Assembly: GCF_000265405.1 (NCBI RefSeq)
Contig: NC_018010.1
Location: 1,240,001-1,304,000, forward strand
Source of the DNA: Belliella baltica DSM 15883
GTDB taxonomy: Bacteria > Bacteroidota > Bacteroidia > Cytophagales > Cyclobacteriaceae
Reading direction: 5' to 3'
Length of the DNA: 64,000 nucleotides
A program made the translations under genes and the position numbers. The number at the start of each line of letters is the position of its first letter. The first letter of the stretch is position 1. Shown here one piece after another: positions 17,772 to 26,491 of the stretch. The notes under the pieces were generated by a model. It was not told where the DNA came from, did no database searches, and saw only the letters and a list, made by a program, of their open reading frames with translations.

Positions 17772-20039
17772 ATGCGATTAATTATACTAATTGCGATGTG
17801 CCTTATTTCTATAGGTACATTGGCATCACAGAATAGAGATATTACAGGCAAAGTAATTGACAAAAGCTCTAGAGAGCCGATCCCAGGCGTAACTGTTTTC
17901 ATTCCCGAACTCAACCGAGGCGTCGTTACAGAGTTGGATGGTACTTTTTCGCTTGGATCATTGCCAGAAAGAAATATAACTATACAGTTTTCCTTTATTG
18001 GGTATGCCACACAAGTAGAGGTGGTAAGATTGAGTGAATCAAATAATCAAGTGGTTATTGAATTGGAAGAAGCTGTTTCTAACATCGATGAAGTGGTTAT
18101 CTCTGGCGCTTACATCATGAGTAAGGAAAGCTCACCTATTTCTATAGAAAAAGTTAGTCGAGATGCCATTCTCAAAATGCCTTCTCCAAGCTTGATGACC
18201 TCGCTTACCAAAGCACCTGGCGTAAATGAAATTTCTTTAGGGCCGGGGATTAGTAAGCCGGTAATTAGAGGTTTGTCTTTCAGTAGGGTTTTGTCTGTCT
18301 ATCAGGGAGCAAGATTCGAAAATCAACAATGGGGAGCAGATCATGGTTTGGGTTTATCCGAAACTGGAATTGGTGATATTGAATTGATCAAAGGTCCAGC
18401 ATCAATCATATATGGATCAGGTGCGATGGCAGGGGTTGTCAATTTGATTGAAGATAAAGATGCTGCAGCAGGAACTGTCGAGGGCGATGTGAATTTAAGA
18501 GGATATAGCAATTCTCTTGGTTTCCGAACTGATGCTGGTGCAAAAGGAGCAAGTGAAAATGGATTTTTATGGTCTTTGAGAGCAGCAGCAGAATCACATG
18601 CGGATTATTTGGACGGAGATGGCAATGCTGTTGGCAATACTAGGTTCAATACGCAAAATATCAAAGCAGGAGTTGGACTACGCAAAAAATGGGGAGATAC
18701 CAGATTGCGTTACACGTATTTGAGACAAAACCTTGGAATCATTGATGAAAATGATGTCAGTGAATTGGTAACCAGCCGAGGAGACAGAAAAGTACAATTG
18801 CCTTTCCAAGATGTGAGAGATCACTTTATCAATTCAGAAACAAATATTTTTGTTGGAGAAGATCGGTTGAAAGCAACATTCGGCTATCATTTCAACTTTA
18901 GAGAGGAAGTCGAAACAGCAGAAGATCAAGTGGATTTGGGTTTAAGACAATCCAATTTTATGTATGACATCAAATACGCCAAAGAGATATTTTCAAATGT
19001 TGAAGCAATCTTGGGTATTCAAGGATTTTATTTACAAAATGTAAATTATGAAGATGCCAATGAATACCTGATTCCTGATGCTAAAAAGGATGATAGATCT
19101 ATTTATTTTTTACTGAACTACAATAAAGACAAGTGGGTAGCGCAAGGTGGAGTTCGTTACGATTACAGAAAAGTAACCGCAGATGCCAGTGCAGACCATA
19201 TTGTTGATTATGGATTCTTGCTTCCAGGAGAGCCAGCAGACAGAACATTGACAAGAACTTTTGATGGTGTCACAGCAAGTGCAGGGACCACCTTTAGACC
19301 GAGTTCGACTTGGAGGTTTAGATTGAATGTGGCACAAGGATTCAGAGCACCTGATTTGGGAGAGTTATTTTCAAATGGACCACACCCAGGAACAAATAGG
19401 TTTGAAAGAGGGAGTGCTGATTTTGTTAGAGAACAGAATGTTCAATCTGATTTTGGTATCAGATACAGCAAGTCAAATTTCTCTATCTCAGGTGAAGTGT
19501 TCTACAATCACATTGATAATTATATCTTCTTTGCGCCAACAGATGATTTTGTAGGCGATTTGACTGTTTGGGAGTTTGAGCAAGCAGATGCAAGATTATA
19601 TGGAGGTGAGTTGGAATTAGATATTCACCCAACAGCAGCCAAGTGGATTTCAGCATCTACATCCTACAGCATGGTTATCGGCCAAAGAAGATCAGACATG
19701 AGCTATTTGCCCTATATCCCAGCATTTAGATGGAATCAATCAGTTGATTTCAGATTGAATAATGTAGGAGCTTTGAAGAATCCATACATCAGTGTTTTGG
19801 GTTCATACATTTTTGATCAAAACAGAGAAGCACCTTTGGAGGAAGCTACTCCAGGTTATTACTTGTTAGGACTAAATGTGGGAAGTCAAGTGATGATGGG
19901 TGGAAAAGCACTTGATATCTACATCAGTGGATCGAATATGCTCAACAAAACCTACGTCGATCACTTATCCCTCTTCAGACCTTTTGGTGTGAATCAGATG
20001 GGAAGAAATGTGGCGCTGAATGTGAGGATTCCTTTTTGA
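17772..20039 (+). CDS. TonB-dependent outer-membrane receptor, probably for metal
   Basis: The protein has 755 residues: signal peptide (about 1-19), CarboxypepD_reg-like domain (about 22-105, DITGKVIDKSSREPIPGVTV), plug domain (about 115-225, with PVIRGLSFSRVLSVYQGARF and GASIIYGSGAM-like GPASIIYGSGAM), then a long beta-barrel ending in a C-terminal Phe. The QQWGADHG-type motif in the plug resembles the zinc/copper-family receptors (ZnuD-like). Together with the upstream His-rich protein this suggests a metal-uptake pair. Iron-siderophore or vitamin uptake cannot be excluded. Confidence 0.87.
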   Translation: MRLIILIAMCLISIGTLASQNRDITGKVIDKSSREPIPGVTVFIPELNRGVVTELDGTFSLGSLPERNITIQFSFIGYATQVEVVRLSESNNQVVIELEEAVSNIDEVVISGAYIMSKESSPISIEKVSRDAILKMPSPSLMTSLTKAPGVNEISLGPGISKPVIRGLSFSRVLSVYQGARFENQQWGADHGLGLSETGIGDIELIKGPASIIYGSGAMAGVVNLIEDKDAAAGTVEGDVNLRGYSNSLGFRTDAGAKGASENGFLWSLRAAAESHADYLDGDGNAVGNTRFNTQNIKAGVGLRKKWGDTRLRYTYLRQNLGIIDENDVSELVTSRGDRKVQLPFQDVRDHFINSETNIFVGEDRLKATFGYHFNFREEVETAEDQVDLGLRQSNFMYDIKYAKEIFSNVEAILGIQGFYLQNVNYEDANEYLIPDAKKDDRSIYFLLNYNKDKWVAQGGVRYDYRKVTADASADHIVDYGFLLPGEPADRTLTRTFDGVTASAGTTFRPSSTWRFRLNVAQGFRAPDLGELFSNGPHPGTNRFERGSADFVREQNVQSDFGIRYSKSNFSISGEVFYNHIDNYIFFAPTDDFVGDLTVWEFEQADARLYGGELELDIHPTAAKWISASTSYSMVIGQRRSDMSYLPYIPAFRWNQSVDFRLNNVGALKNPYISVLGSYIFDQNREAPLEEATPGYYLLGLNVGSQVMMGGKALDIYISGSNMLNKTYVDHLSLFRPFGVNQMGRNVALNVRIPF

Positions 20040-20459
20040 GAAGCGAGAGACTAGAAGCGAGATAAAAGTTGACTTGTCGGCTGTAATGAATGAGATTGGA
20101 GAAATAAGAGAAAAGAAGCAAGATACAAGAAAAAATCCTTAAGATTAATCGGAGTAGATTGTGAACTATGCTGCGAGAAATATATAGAAATTAGCCTACA
20201 GCAATTTTTTTTATATGTTCGTTCCTAGCTCGTATTGAATAAAAAATAACCAGTATTTCAAGGATGTAAAAAATACTGGTCCAAAAGAGTAAATGAAAAA
20301 ACCAATAACCCTCCAGACTAATTATTTGGAGGGTTATTTGGTTTTAGAGTTTGGATAAACTCCCAAAGTCCCATTACCATGAAAAACGCAAATTTGACTT
20401 ACGATTTTCATGGTAAAATAGAAATTTATTAGCACCAATTCACTTCTTAGAGAAATCTT
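20040..20459. other. Intergenic region with three consecutive long hairpins
   Basis: Convergent spacer of 420 bp without a gene. It holds AGAAGCGAGA-type low-complexity runs just after the receptor, then three perfect inverted repeats: 20249-20280 (10-bp arms ACCAGTATTT), 20300-20345 (see terminator entry) and 20374-20416 (12-bp arms TTACCATGAAAA). The first and third lack T tracts. Confidence 0.5.
20300..20345. terminator. Bidirectional terminator between convergent genes
   Basis: ACCAATAACCCTCCA at 20301 pairs with TGGAGGGTTATTTGGT ending near 20342 (one bulge), with a 13-nt loop, followed by TTTT; the opposite side is A-rich. It sits between the TonB receptor (+) and the DUF4221-like gene (-). 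Confidence 0.7.
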
Positions 20460-21587
20460 TTAACCAATTTTTAAACGGACAAAACCCATTTCATCATTTA
20501 AATTAACCCGAATCCAAACCATACCATCTTTAACAAAATATTCGGAAATCAACTCTAATATTTTGCTATTATCCACAAATTTAATCTCTGCAAGAAGATT
20601 AAACGCAGAATCATATTTGATTAGATAGATATCCCATTTGCTAGGGCTGCCTTCATAAGATGCCTGAGTTTTTAATGATGCGATTCTATAAAAGTCACCA
20701 GATTCAGGATCAATAACTAATTTATTATAAGTGATTTCTTCATCTAAGGCGAGTACTTGTTCTTTAAACTCCTTTTGTGATTCGGTTTCCAATCGATAAG
20801 GTTTGCTCTTTTGAGAAGGTATTTTAAACTGTTGAATGGGAATTTCTTGAAGCAGATTTTCTTGATTTAAGTATTCAAATACTTGGTTGTTAGCTTGGTT
20901 AAAAATGTATGTCTTATCGTTCCAAGAAAGTAGCCCAATTGGCTGAATGATTGATGTTTTGGACTTGCCTTGTATGAGAGAAATATTAAAATCATTTACT
21001 TTTTCTAGGTCGGTATTTTGTATTATCTCTACTTTTTCATTATCAAAGTCTAAGTAAGCAAAATGGAGAAAATTACTATCTTTTGTTGTTACTTGGCTGA
21101 GTAGCCTTTTGGGACTATCCAGAACAGTAAAATTATTCTTATACATATAGCCATCCCCTAAGCCAGTTTTCCCTACATAAGAATTATGCAAGTCAATAAA
21201 TGAAACCTTCTTCAGGTTTTGGTCTAAAAATTCAATTCTCGTGAAGTTGTAAAAGACAAAAAGGCTATCGTTCCAAAAGTCAAACCACCATACAGTACCA
21301 ACTCCATCTGGTCCTTCTTTTTCCACTTTGATCTTTCTCTCTAAGGTCAATAGGTTAAGATCAATTACTTCAATTTCCCCATTTTGAGCATCATAATGAT
21401 ATATTTTAGAATTATCATTTGAAAACCCACTCAGAAACATGTTGGTAGCTCCCATAATAATCTCACCTTTGGAATCCACCATCACAGTATCAATTTTTAC
21501 AGTTAGGTTTGAGAAGTCAGCTTGCTTTTCATTTCCTCCACAAGAAAATAAGAGGACAGAGAAGATGAGTAAGAGGTAATTTTTCAT
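20460..21587 (-). CDS. DUF4221-like beta-propeller lipoprotein
   Basis: The protein has 375 residues, with a lipoprotein signal ending LLFSC (Cys16), then GGNEKQAD. The body contains propeller-style repeats (IYHYDAQNGEIEVIDLNLLT, LSWNDKTYIFNQANNQVFEY). Length and pattern fit DUF4221, a Bacteroidota-only lipoprotein family without known function; assignment is from memory of the family, not a search. It points away from the SGNH lipoprotein gene. Confidence 0.65.
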   Translation of the reverse strand: MKNYLLLIFSVLLFSCGGNEKQADFSNLTVKIDTVMVDSKGEIIMGATNMFLSGFSNDNSKIYHYDAQNGEIEVIDLNLLTLERKIKVEKEGPDGVGTVWWFDFWNDSLFVFYNFTRIEFLDQNLKKVSFIDLHNSYVGKTGLGDGYMYKNNFTVLDSPKRLLSQVTTKDSNFLHFAYLDFDNEKVEIIQNTDLEKVNDFNISLIQGKSKTSIIQPIGLLSWNDKTYIFNQANNQVFEYLNQENLLQEIPIQQFKIPSQKSKPYRLETESQKEFKEQVLALDEEITYNKLVIDPESGDFYRIASLKTQASYEGSPSKWDIYLIKYDSAFNLLAEIKFVDNSKILELISEYFVKDGMVWIRVNLNDEMGFVRLKIG

Positions 21588-21819
21588 AAAGTCTCTTTTA
21601 GCTTCAAAGTAATTACTAAATAGTTAGGATCAAAAAATAGATGGGAAATTAGTTTGTTTTTCATTTTTGTACCTCGAATTTCTGTCACGGAATTTTTTCA
21701 AACATCCAATAGAGGGAATTTTAACGAGGAGACAAGACAAATTATCAACAAATCTCTCCTTTTACTCTTTAAAAATCTTTTAAAATCAGGCTTTTTAAGC
21801 TAGTTTAGCTTTTAGTTAT

Positions 21820-22509
21820 ATGAAAAAGATGAAAAATATACAATATTATCTAATTTTTGTAGCATTAATTCTAGTGGGATGTTCTGATCAGGAAGTGACA
21901 GAGGTAGGATCAAAGCCTAAAAATATTCTTGTTTTAGGAAATAGTATTACCTGGAGTCCTCCTACTCCGGAAGTTGGTTGGAATAATGCGTGGGGAATGG
22001 CTGCATCGGAACCAAGTAAAGATTTTATTTCTCAGCTAAGAGCAAAATTGCAAGTCGAATCCCCTGAAATTGTTTTGAAAGGAGTAAATGTGTTTCCATT
22101 TGAGCGAGGGTTTGATAATTTCGATTTTGCGGCTTATGATTCTTTGTTAGACTTCAAGCCAGATATTATCGTAATCAGATATGGAGAAAATGTCGATGCT
22201 TCAACGGTAGAAAGCGACAATCTCAAAATTGCATCACTTAATTTTATGAATTACTTGTTTGAAGATAGACCGTCAAAAGTAATCGTAACCACCACTTTTT
22301 GGAATAATGCCATTACTAACGAGCAATTGAGAAGGCTTGCAGCGGAGCAAAGTTGGGAGTTAGTCGAACTTTCAGATTTAGGAGATTACCAAGAAAACAT
22401 GGCCATAGGTAAATTTGACAATGTTGGCGTTGCTACACACCCAGGAGATTTAGGAATGGAAAGGATCGCGAATAGGATTTTTTCAGGTTTGAAGAAATAC
22501 ATCAAATAA
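21820..22509 (+). CDS. SGNH/GDSL-type hydrolase lipoprotein
   Basis: The protein has 229 residues. The lipoprotein signal ends LVGC (Cys21). Block I is ILVLGNSITW with nucleophile Ser42, the block III Asn region is IRYGENVD, and block V has His207 in ATHPGDLGMERIA. SGNH hydrolases deacylate lipids, glycans or acyl-carriers; the substrate is unknown. The usual catalytic Asp three residues before the His is a Val here (position 204), although Asp210 follows. It has its own start; glyA downstream has a separate promoter. Confidence 0.78.
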   Translation: MKKMKNIQYYLIFVALILVGCSDQEVTEVGSKPKNILVLGNSITWSPPTPEVGWNNAWGMAASEPSKDFISQLRAKLQVESPEIVLKGVNVFPFERGFDNFDFAAYDSLLDFKPDIIVIRYGENVDASTVESDNLKIASLNFMNYLFEDRPSKVIVTTTFWNNAITNEQLRRLAAEQSWELVELSDLGDYQENMAIGKFDNVGVATHPGDLGMERIANRIFSGLKKYIK

Positions 22510-22596
22510 GATCAACATTTAGTTTTTTCAAACAAAATACGCCCTCAAAGTTTTATAAGCTAGTTCATTTAAGTTAGGCTTTTAGCTTTACTTTCA

Positions 22597-22628
22597 ATTG
22601 GATAATCCATCGAATAAAACTAATTTTG
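22597..22628 (+). promoter_or_regulatory. Bacteroidota-type promoter of glyA
   Basis: ATTG at 22597-22600, a 20-nt spacer and TAATTTTG at 22621-22628 match the TTG-N19-21-TAnnTTTG consensus, with the -7 box perfect. An ATG at 22626 overlaps this box, which rules it out as the glyA start and favours 22653. Confidence 0.7.
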
Positions 22629-22652
22629 GGCTACCTATTAAAAATCATATTC

Positions 22653-23921
22653 ATGAAAAGAGATCAGGCAATCTTTGACCTAATTGCAAAAGAAGAAAAC
22701 CGTCAGAAGACTGGTATTGAATTGATCGCATCTGAAAACTTCACCAGTAAGCAGGTGATGGAAGCGGCAGGAAGTGTGTTGACCAACAAATACGCGGAGG
22801 GTTTACCCAATAAGCGGTATTATGGGGGCTGTGAAGTAGTCGATCAGATCGAGCAATTAGCGATAGACCGTGCCAAAAAGCTTTTCGGAGCTACTTGGGC
22901 GAATGTTCAGCCACACTCCGGTGCACAAGCCAATGCTGCAGTTTTCCTAGCAGTTTTGAATGCAGGAGATAGTATTTTAGGTTTTGATTTGGCACATGGT
23001 GGTCACTTGACACATGGTTCGCCGGTTAATTTTTCAGGAAAATTATACAAGCCGCATTTTTATGGAGTAGAAGAAGAGACTGGCTTGATTGATTATGACA
23101 AAGTAGAAGCTACTGCGCTTGAGGTAAAACCAAAATTATTGATCTGCGGAGCTTCGGCCTACAGCAGAGATTGGGATTACGAGCGTTTGAGAGATATTGC
23201 AGACCAAGTAGGGGCTCTTCTTTTGGCAGATATTTCACACCCATCGGGATTGATTGCAAGAGGTTTGTTGAGTGATCCTTTGGAATTCTGTCATATCGTG
23301 ACTACGACTACGCATAAGACATTGAGAGGTCCAAGAGGTGGTTTGATTTTGATGAGAGAAGATTTCGACAATCCATTTGGTATCAAAACACCAAAAGGCG
23401 AGTTGAGAAAAATGTCAGCTTTGCTAGACTCGGGTGTTTTCCCAGGTACGCAGGGTGGGCCCTTGGAGCATATTATTGCAGCTAAAGCGATTGCTTTCGA
23501 AGAAGCACTTTCTGACGAGTACATGGAGTATATCCTTCAGGTGAAGAAAAATGCAAGTGTAATGGCAGATGCATTTGTTGAGTTGGGATACAAGATCATT
23601 TCAGGAGGAACAGACAATCATCTGATGTTGATCGACCTTGGCAATAAAGATTTGACTGGTAAAATCGCTGAAGAGACCCTTGGAAAAGTAGACATCACGA
23701 TCAATAAAAATATGGTTCCTTTCGACAAGAGATCTCCATTTGTGACCTCTGGTATGCGTGTTGGAACCGCCGCTGTCACTACAAGAGGATTGAATGAATC
23801 AGACATGAAGCGTATCGTTACTTTAATTGACAAGGCGCTAAGCAATCATGAAGATGAATCTGTCTTAGCACAAATCAAATCAGAAGTAAACGATTGGATG
23901 GTTCAGTTTCCATTATATTAA
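22653..23921 (+). CDS. glyA: Serine hydroxymethyltransferase
   Basis: The protein has 422 residues from the ATG at 22653. It has family signatures [45 protein letters not shown], and the PLP-binding [14 protein letters not shown] with Lys222. It interconverts serine and glycine with tetrahydrofolate, feeding one-carbon metabolism. An upstream in-frame ATG is excluded because it lies inside the -7 promoter box. It is followed 15 bp later by tatC. Confidence 0.95.
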   Translation: MKRDQAIFDLIAKEENRQKTGIELIASENFTSKQVMEAAGSVLTNKYAEGLPNKRYYGGCEVVDQIEQLAIDRAKKLFGATWANVQPHSGAQANAAVFLAVLNAGDSILGFDLAHGGHLTHGSPVNFSGKLYKPHFYGVEEETGLIDYDKVEATALEVKPKLLICGASAYSRDWDYERLRDIADQVGALLLADISHPSGLIARGLLSDPLEFCHIVTTTTHKTLRGPRGGLILMREDFDNPFGIKTPKGELRKMSALLDSGVFPGTQGGPLEHIIAAKAIAFEEALSDEYMEYILQVKKNASVMADAFVELGYKIISGGTDNHLMLIDLGNKDLTGKIAEETLGKVDITINKNMVPFDKRSPFVTSGMRVGTAAVTTRGLNESDMKRIVTLIDKALSNHEDESVLAQIKSEVNDWMVQFPLY

Positions 23922-23936
23922 TTACCCAAATTTCAG

Positions 23937-24785
23937 GTGGCATTAGATCAGTATAGAGAAGAAGACGAGGAAGAGGAGGGGATGTCCTTTTTGGATCATT
24001 TAGAGCAATTGCGTTGGCACTTGCTCCGATCTGTTTCCGCAGTTTTGATATTTACAATTGCAGCATTCCTAGCCAAAAGCATTGTATTCGGGAAAGTAAT
24101 TTTAGGTCCATCAAAAATCACCTTCATTACCTATCAAGTGTTGTGTAGAATATCAGAATACCTGAATATTCCAGCACTTTGTATAGATACTCTCCCATTT
24201 ACTATTCAAAGTAGGCAGATGACGGGGCAGTTTTCTATGCACATCACCTCAAGTTTGGTGGTAGGTTTAGTAGTGGCTTTTCCTTATTTGTTTTGGGAAA
24301 TTTGGAGATTTATCAGTCCGGGATTATATAGTAAAGAAAGAAATGCTGCTCGTGGAGCGGTATTCTTTGTGAGTTTACTTTTCTTTATGGGTGCAGGATT
24401 TGGATACTTTATTCTATCGCCGCTATCGATAAATTTCCTTGCCAATTACCAGTTGGATCCTAGTATCCTCAATGAATTTGATATTACTTCCTACGTGACT
24501 ACAATAGTGATGCTTGTATTAGCATCAGCATTGATGTTTCAGTTGCCAGTGGTGATTTACTTCTTGTCTATGTCTGGACTAGTATCAGCTGCTACTTTAA
24601 AATCTTACAGGCGACATTCAATTGTAGTCATTTTGATAGTATCGGCGATCATCACACCTCCAGACGTAATCAGTCAAATCATTATTGCTATGCCGATTAT
24701 GGTGCTTTATGAAACAGGCATTATGATTGCCAAAAGGCTCGAAAAGAAAAGGGCTTTAGAAGAACTCAAAGAAAAAGAACAATAA
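23937..24785 (+). CDS. tatC: Twin-arginine translocase subunit TatC
   Basis: The protein has 282 residues from a GTG start. A charged N-terminus precedes MSFLDHLEQLRWHLLRSV, the TatC signature, then six transmembrane helices with FPYLFWEIWRFISPGLYSKE and a long P1 loop with extra residues (about 45-95) typical of Bacteroidota. TatC binds twin-arginine signal peptides in the inner membrane. An internal ATG at 23982 would remove the acidic leader and is less likely. tatA/B are not in the window. Confidence 0.93.
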   Translation: MALDQYREEDEEEEGMSFLDHLEQLRWHLLRSVSAVLIFTIAAFLAKSIVFGKVILGPSKITFITYQVLCRISEYLNIPALCIDTLPFTIQSRQMTGQFSMHITSSLVVGLVVAFPYLFWEIWRFISPGLYSKERNAARGAVFFVSLLFFMGAGFGYFILSPLSINFLANYQLDPSILNEFDITSYVTTIVMLVLASALMFQLPVVIYFLSMSGLVSAATLKSYRRHSIVVILIVSAIITPPDVISQIIIAMPIMVLYETGIMIAKRLEKKRALEELKEKEQ

Positions 24786-24789
24786 TACC

Positions 24790-25227
24790 ATGTCAAAGAA
24801 AATTGCAATTGGTGGAGACCACGCTGGTTTTGCCTATAAAAAGGAAATGATTGTCAAACTTGAAGCTGCTGGATATGAAATCAAAGATTTTGGTCCTTAT
24901 TCAGATGCTTCTGCTGACTATCCTGACTTTGTTCATCCATTGGCCGACGCGATTGAAAAAGGAGAATTCGAACAAGGAATCCTGATCTGTGGGAGTGGAA
25001 ATGGAGTAGCGATTACGGCCAACAAGCACCAAGGAATCAGAGCAGCTTTATGTTGGAATCAAGACTTGGCAGCCTTATCAAGACAGCATAATGATGCGAA
25101 TGTATTAGCACTTCCAGCAAGATTTATATCCTTTGATTTGGCTTTAGAATTAGCGGAGGTTTTTCTGTCTACCGAATTTGAAGGTGGCAGACATGCTACC
25201 CGAGTGAATAAAATTGCTTGTAAATAA
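24790..25227 (+). CDS. rpiB: Ribose-5-phosphate isomerase B
   Basis: A 145-residue RpiB/LacAB fold protein: KIAIGGDHAGFAYKKEM, DFGPYSDASADYPDF, GILICGSGNGVAITANKHQG and HNDANVLALPARFIS. It interconverts ribulose-5-phosphate and ribose-5-phosphate in the pentose phosphate pathway. The catalytic base Cys in LICGSGNG is present. It is 4 bp after tatC, so glyA-tatC-rpiB probably form one operon. Confidence 0.93.
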   Translation: MSKKIAIGGDHAGFAYKKEMIVKLEAAGYEIKDFGPYSDASADYPDFVHPLADAIEKGEFEQGILICGSGNGVAITANKHQGIRAALCWNQDLAALSRQHNDANVLALPARFISFDLALELAEVFLSTEFEGGRHATRVNKIACK

Positions 25228-25600
25228 ATAGATCAAATTTGTAACCATCTATTTTACATGTAATTACCTATATTTTTTAATTTTTTCTTAAAATACTTAG
25301 GAAGCCTTAATTTAAGAAAAAAACATATTTCTTAAATTAAGACAAGCGCTAACTTAAATAATTACTCATAATATTAAATAAGACATCGATAAATTTAAGA
25401 TTTAATCCCTTTAATTTTAGATGTATCTGTTTTTAAATAAAACTTCTGTAAATCAATACACTAAAATCATCACTATCTTTTATTTTTTTACTTTTGTTTA
25501 TATTATAGATTATCAGCACTTTATCTTGACTTTTTTTCTATATTTTCGTAGATTTTGATTTAGTTTTTTCGAATTGATTTTTAACTTAAACGATGATTAG
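25228..25600. other. AT-rich intergenic region with a 14-bp inverted repeat
   Basis: No gene is seen in 373 bp. It carries a perfect inverted repeat at 25306-25341 (CTTAATTTAAGAAA, 8-nt spacer, TTTCTTAAATTAAG). There is no T tract, so it may be an operator or a weak transcript end of the glyA operon. Confidence 0.45.
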
Positions 25601-26392
25601 ATGAACACAAAAGAGATTACCATTTTTGTACAGTCTTGGCTCAAAGAAAAGGGACTGTATCATGGCAAAATTGATGGTGATTGTGGCCCAAAGACCCTCG
25701 CAGCAATAGATGCGACAGATCAAATTCCAAAAGATTGGTCAGCAAGAAGAAAACTGGTGGGCATGCTGCAATATGTGACTACACAGTTTGGACAAAATCC
25801 GGGAAAGCTTGATGGTTTTTTCGGTCCAAATACACAGTATGCCTATGAAAATAGCCTTCAGATAGCAAGAACTGGAAATCAACCTGAGATCTGGCGTCCT
25901 GAAGAAATTTCAACCAAACCAAGTCCTTGGCCAAAGCAATATTCCTCAGCTTTCAAGGATTTTTATGGCCCAAAAGGAAGCAGTTTGGTGTTTGCAAATA
26001 CTCCATATCCCTTGAAAATTGCTTGGAACCCCAATCAACAAGTCAACCGATTTACATGCCATGCAAAAGTAAAAGATAGCGTGGAGCGAATTTTTGAAAA
26101 GGTTTTGAATCATTATGGCCTCGAGCGTATTCAGGAGCTTCGTTTGGATTATTTTGGAGGCTGTTACAATGATCGGGCTATCAGAGGTGGTACACTTCCA
26201 AGTATGCATAGTTGGGCTATCGCAATTGACTTTGATCCAATAAACAATCAGCTTCGCTGGGGAAGAGATAAAGCAAGCTTCGCTAAACCTGAATATGAAG
26301 CTTGGTGGAAAATTTGGGAAGAAGAAGGCTGGGTAAGCTTGGGAAGGCAAAGAAATTTTGACTGGATGCATGTTCAAGCTGCAATTTTGTAA
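25601..26392 (+). CDS. M15-type peptidase with peptidoglycan-binding-like repeats, no signal peptide
   Basis: The protein has 263 residues. The N-terminus holds two peptidoglycan-binding-like repeats (YHGKIDGDCGPKTLAAID at about 20-37 and GKLDGFFGPNTQYAYENS at about 68-85). The C-terminus has an M15/VanY-like catalytic site: NDRAIRGGTLPSMHSWAIAI followed by DFD (His203, Asp210) and FDWMHVQ (Asp254, His257). It resembles D-Ala-D-Ala peptidases and phage endolysins. There is no signal peptide or membrane segment, unlike most cellular wall hydrolases. No phage genes are nearby, so it is either a domesticated endolysin or uses another export route. Confidence 0.8.
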   Translation: MNTKEITIFVQSWLKEKGLYHGKIDGDCGPKTLAAIDATDQIPKDWSARRKLVGMLQYVTTQFGQNPGKLDGFFGPNTQYAYENSLQIARTGNQPEIWRPEEISTKPSPWPKQYSSAFKDFYGPKGSSLVFANTPYPLKIAWNPNQQVNRFTCHAKVKDSVERIFEKVLNHYGLERIQELRLDYFGGCYNDRAIRGGTLPSMHSWAIAIDFDPINNQLRWGRDKASFAKPEYEAWWKIWEEEGWVSLGRQRNFDWMHVQAAIL

Positions 26393-26440
26393 ACAAACTT
26401 CACAGCTATAGACATTTCATTTCATCAATTTCAAACAATA

Positions 26441-26475
26441 AAAAAGCTACCCCAATTCTGAGGTAGCTTTTTCGG
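26441..26475. terminator. Bidirectional terminator between convergent genes
   Basis: AAAAAGCTACC pairs perfectly with GGTAGCTTTTT (11 bp, 10-nt loop). T or A tracts on both sides serve the M15 gene (+) and the symporter gene (-). Confidence 0.9.
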
Positions 26476-26491
26476 TTTGGTTATTATAGGG

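Noticed and set aside
22626..22652. Upstream start of glyA
   Set aside because: The ATG lies inside the perfect -7 box TAATTTTG.
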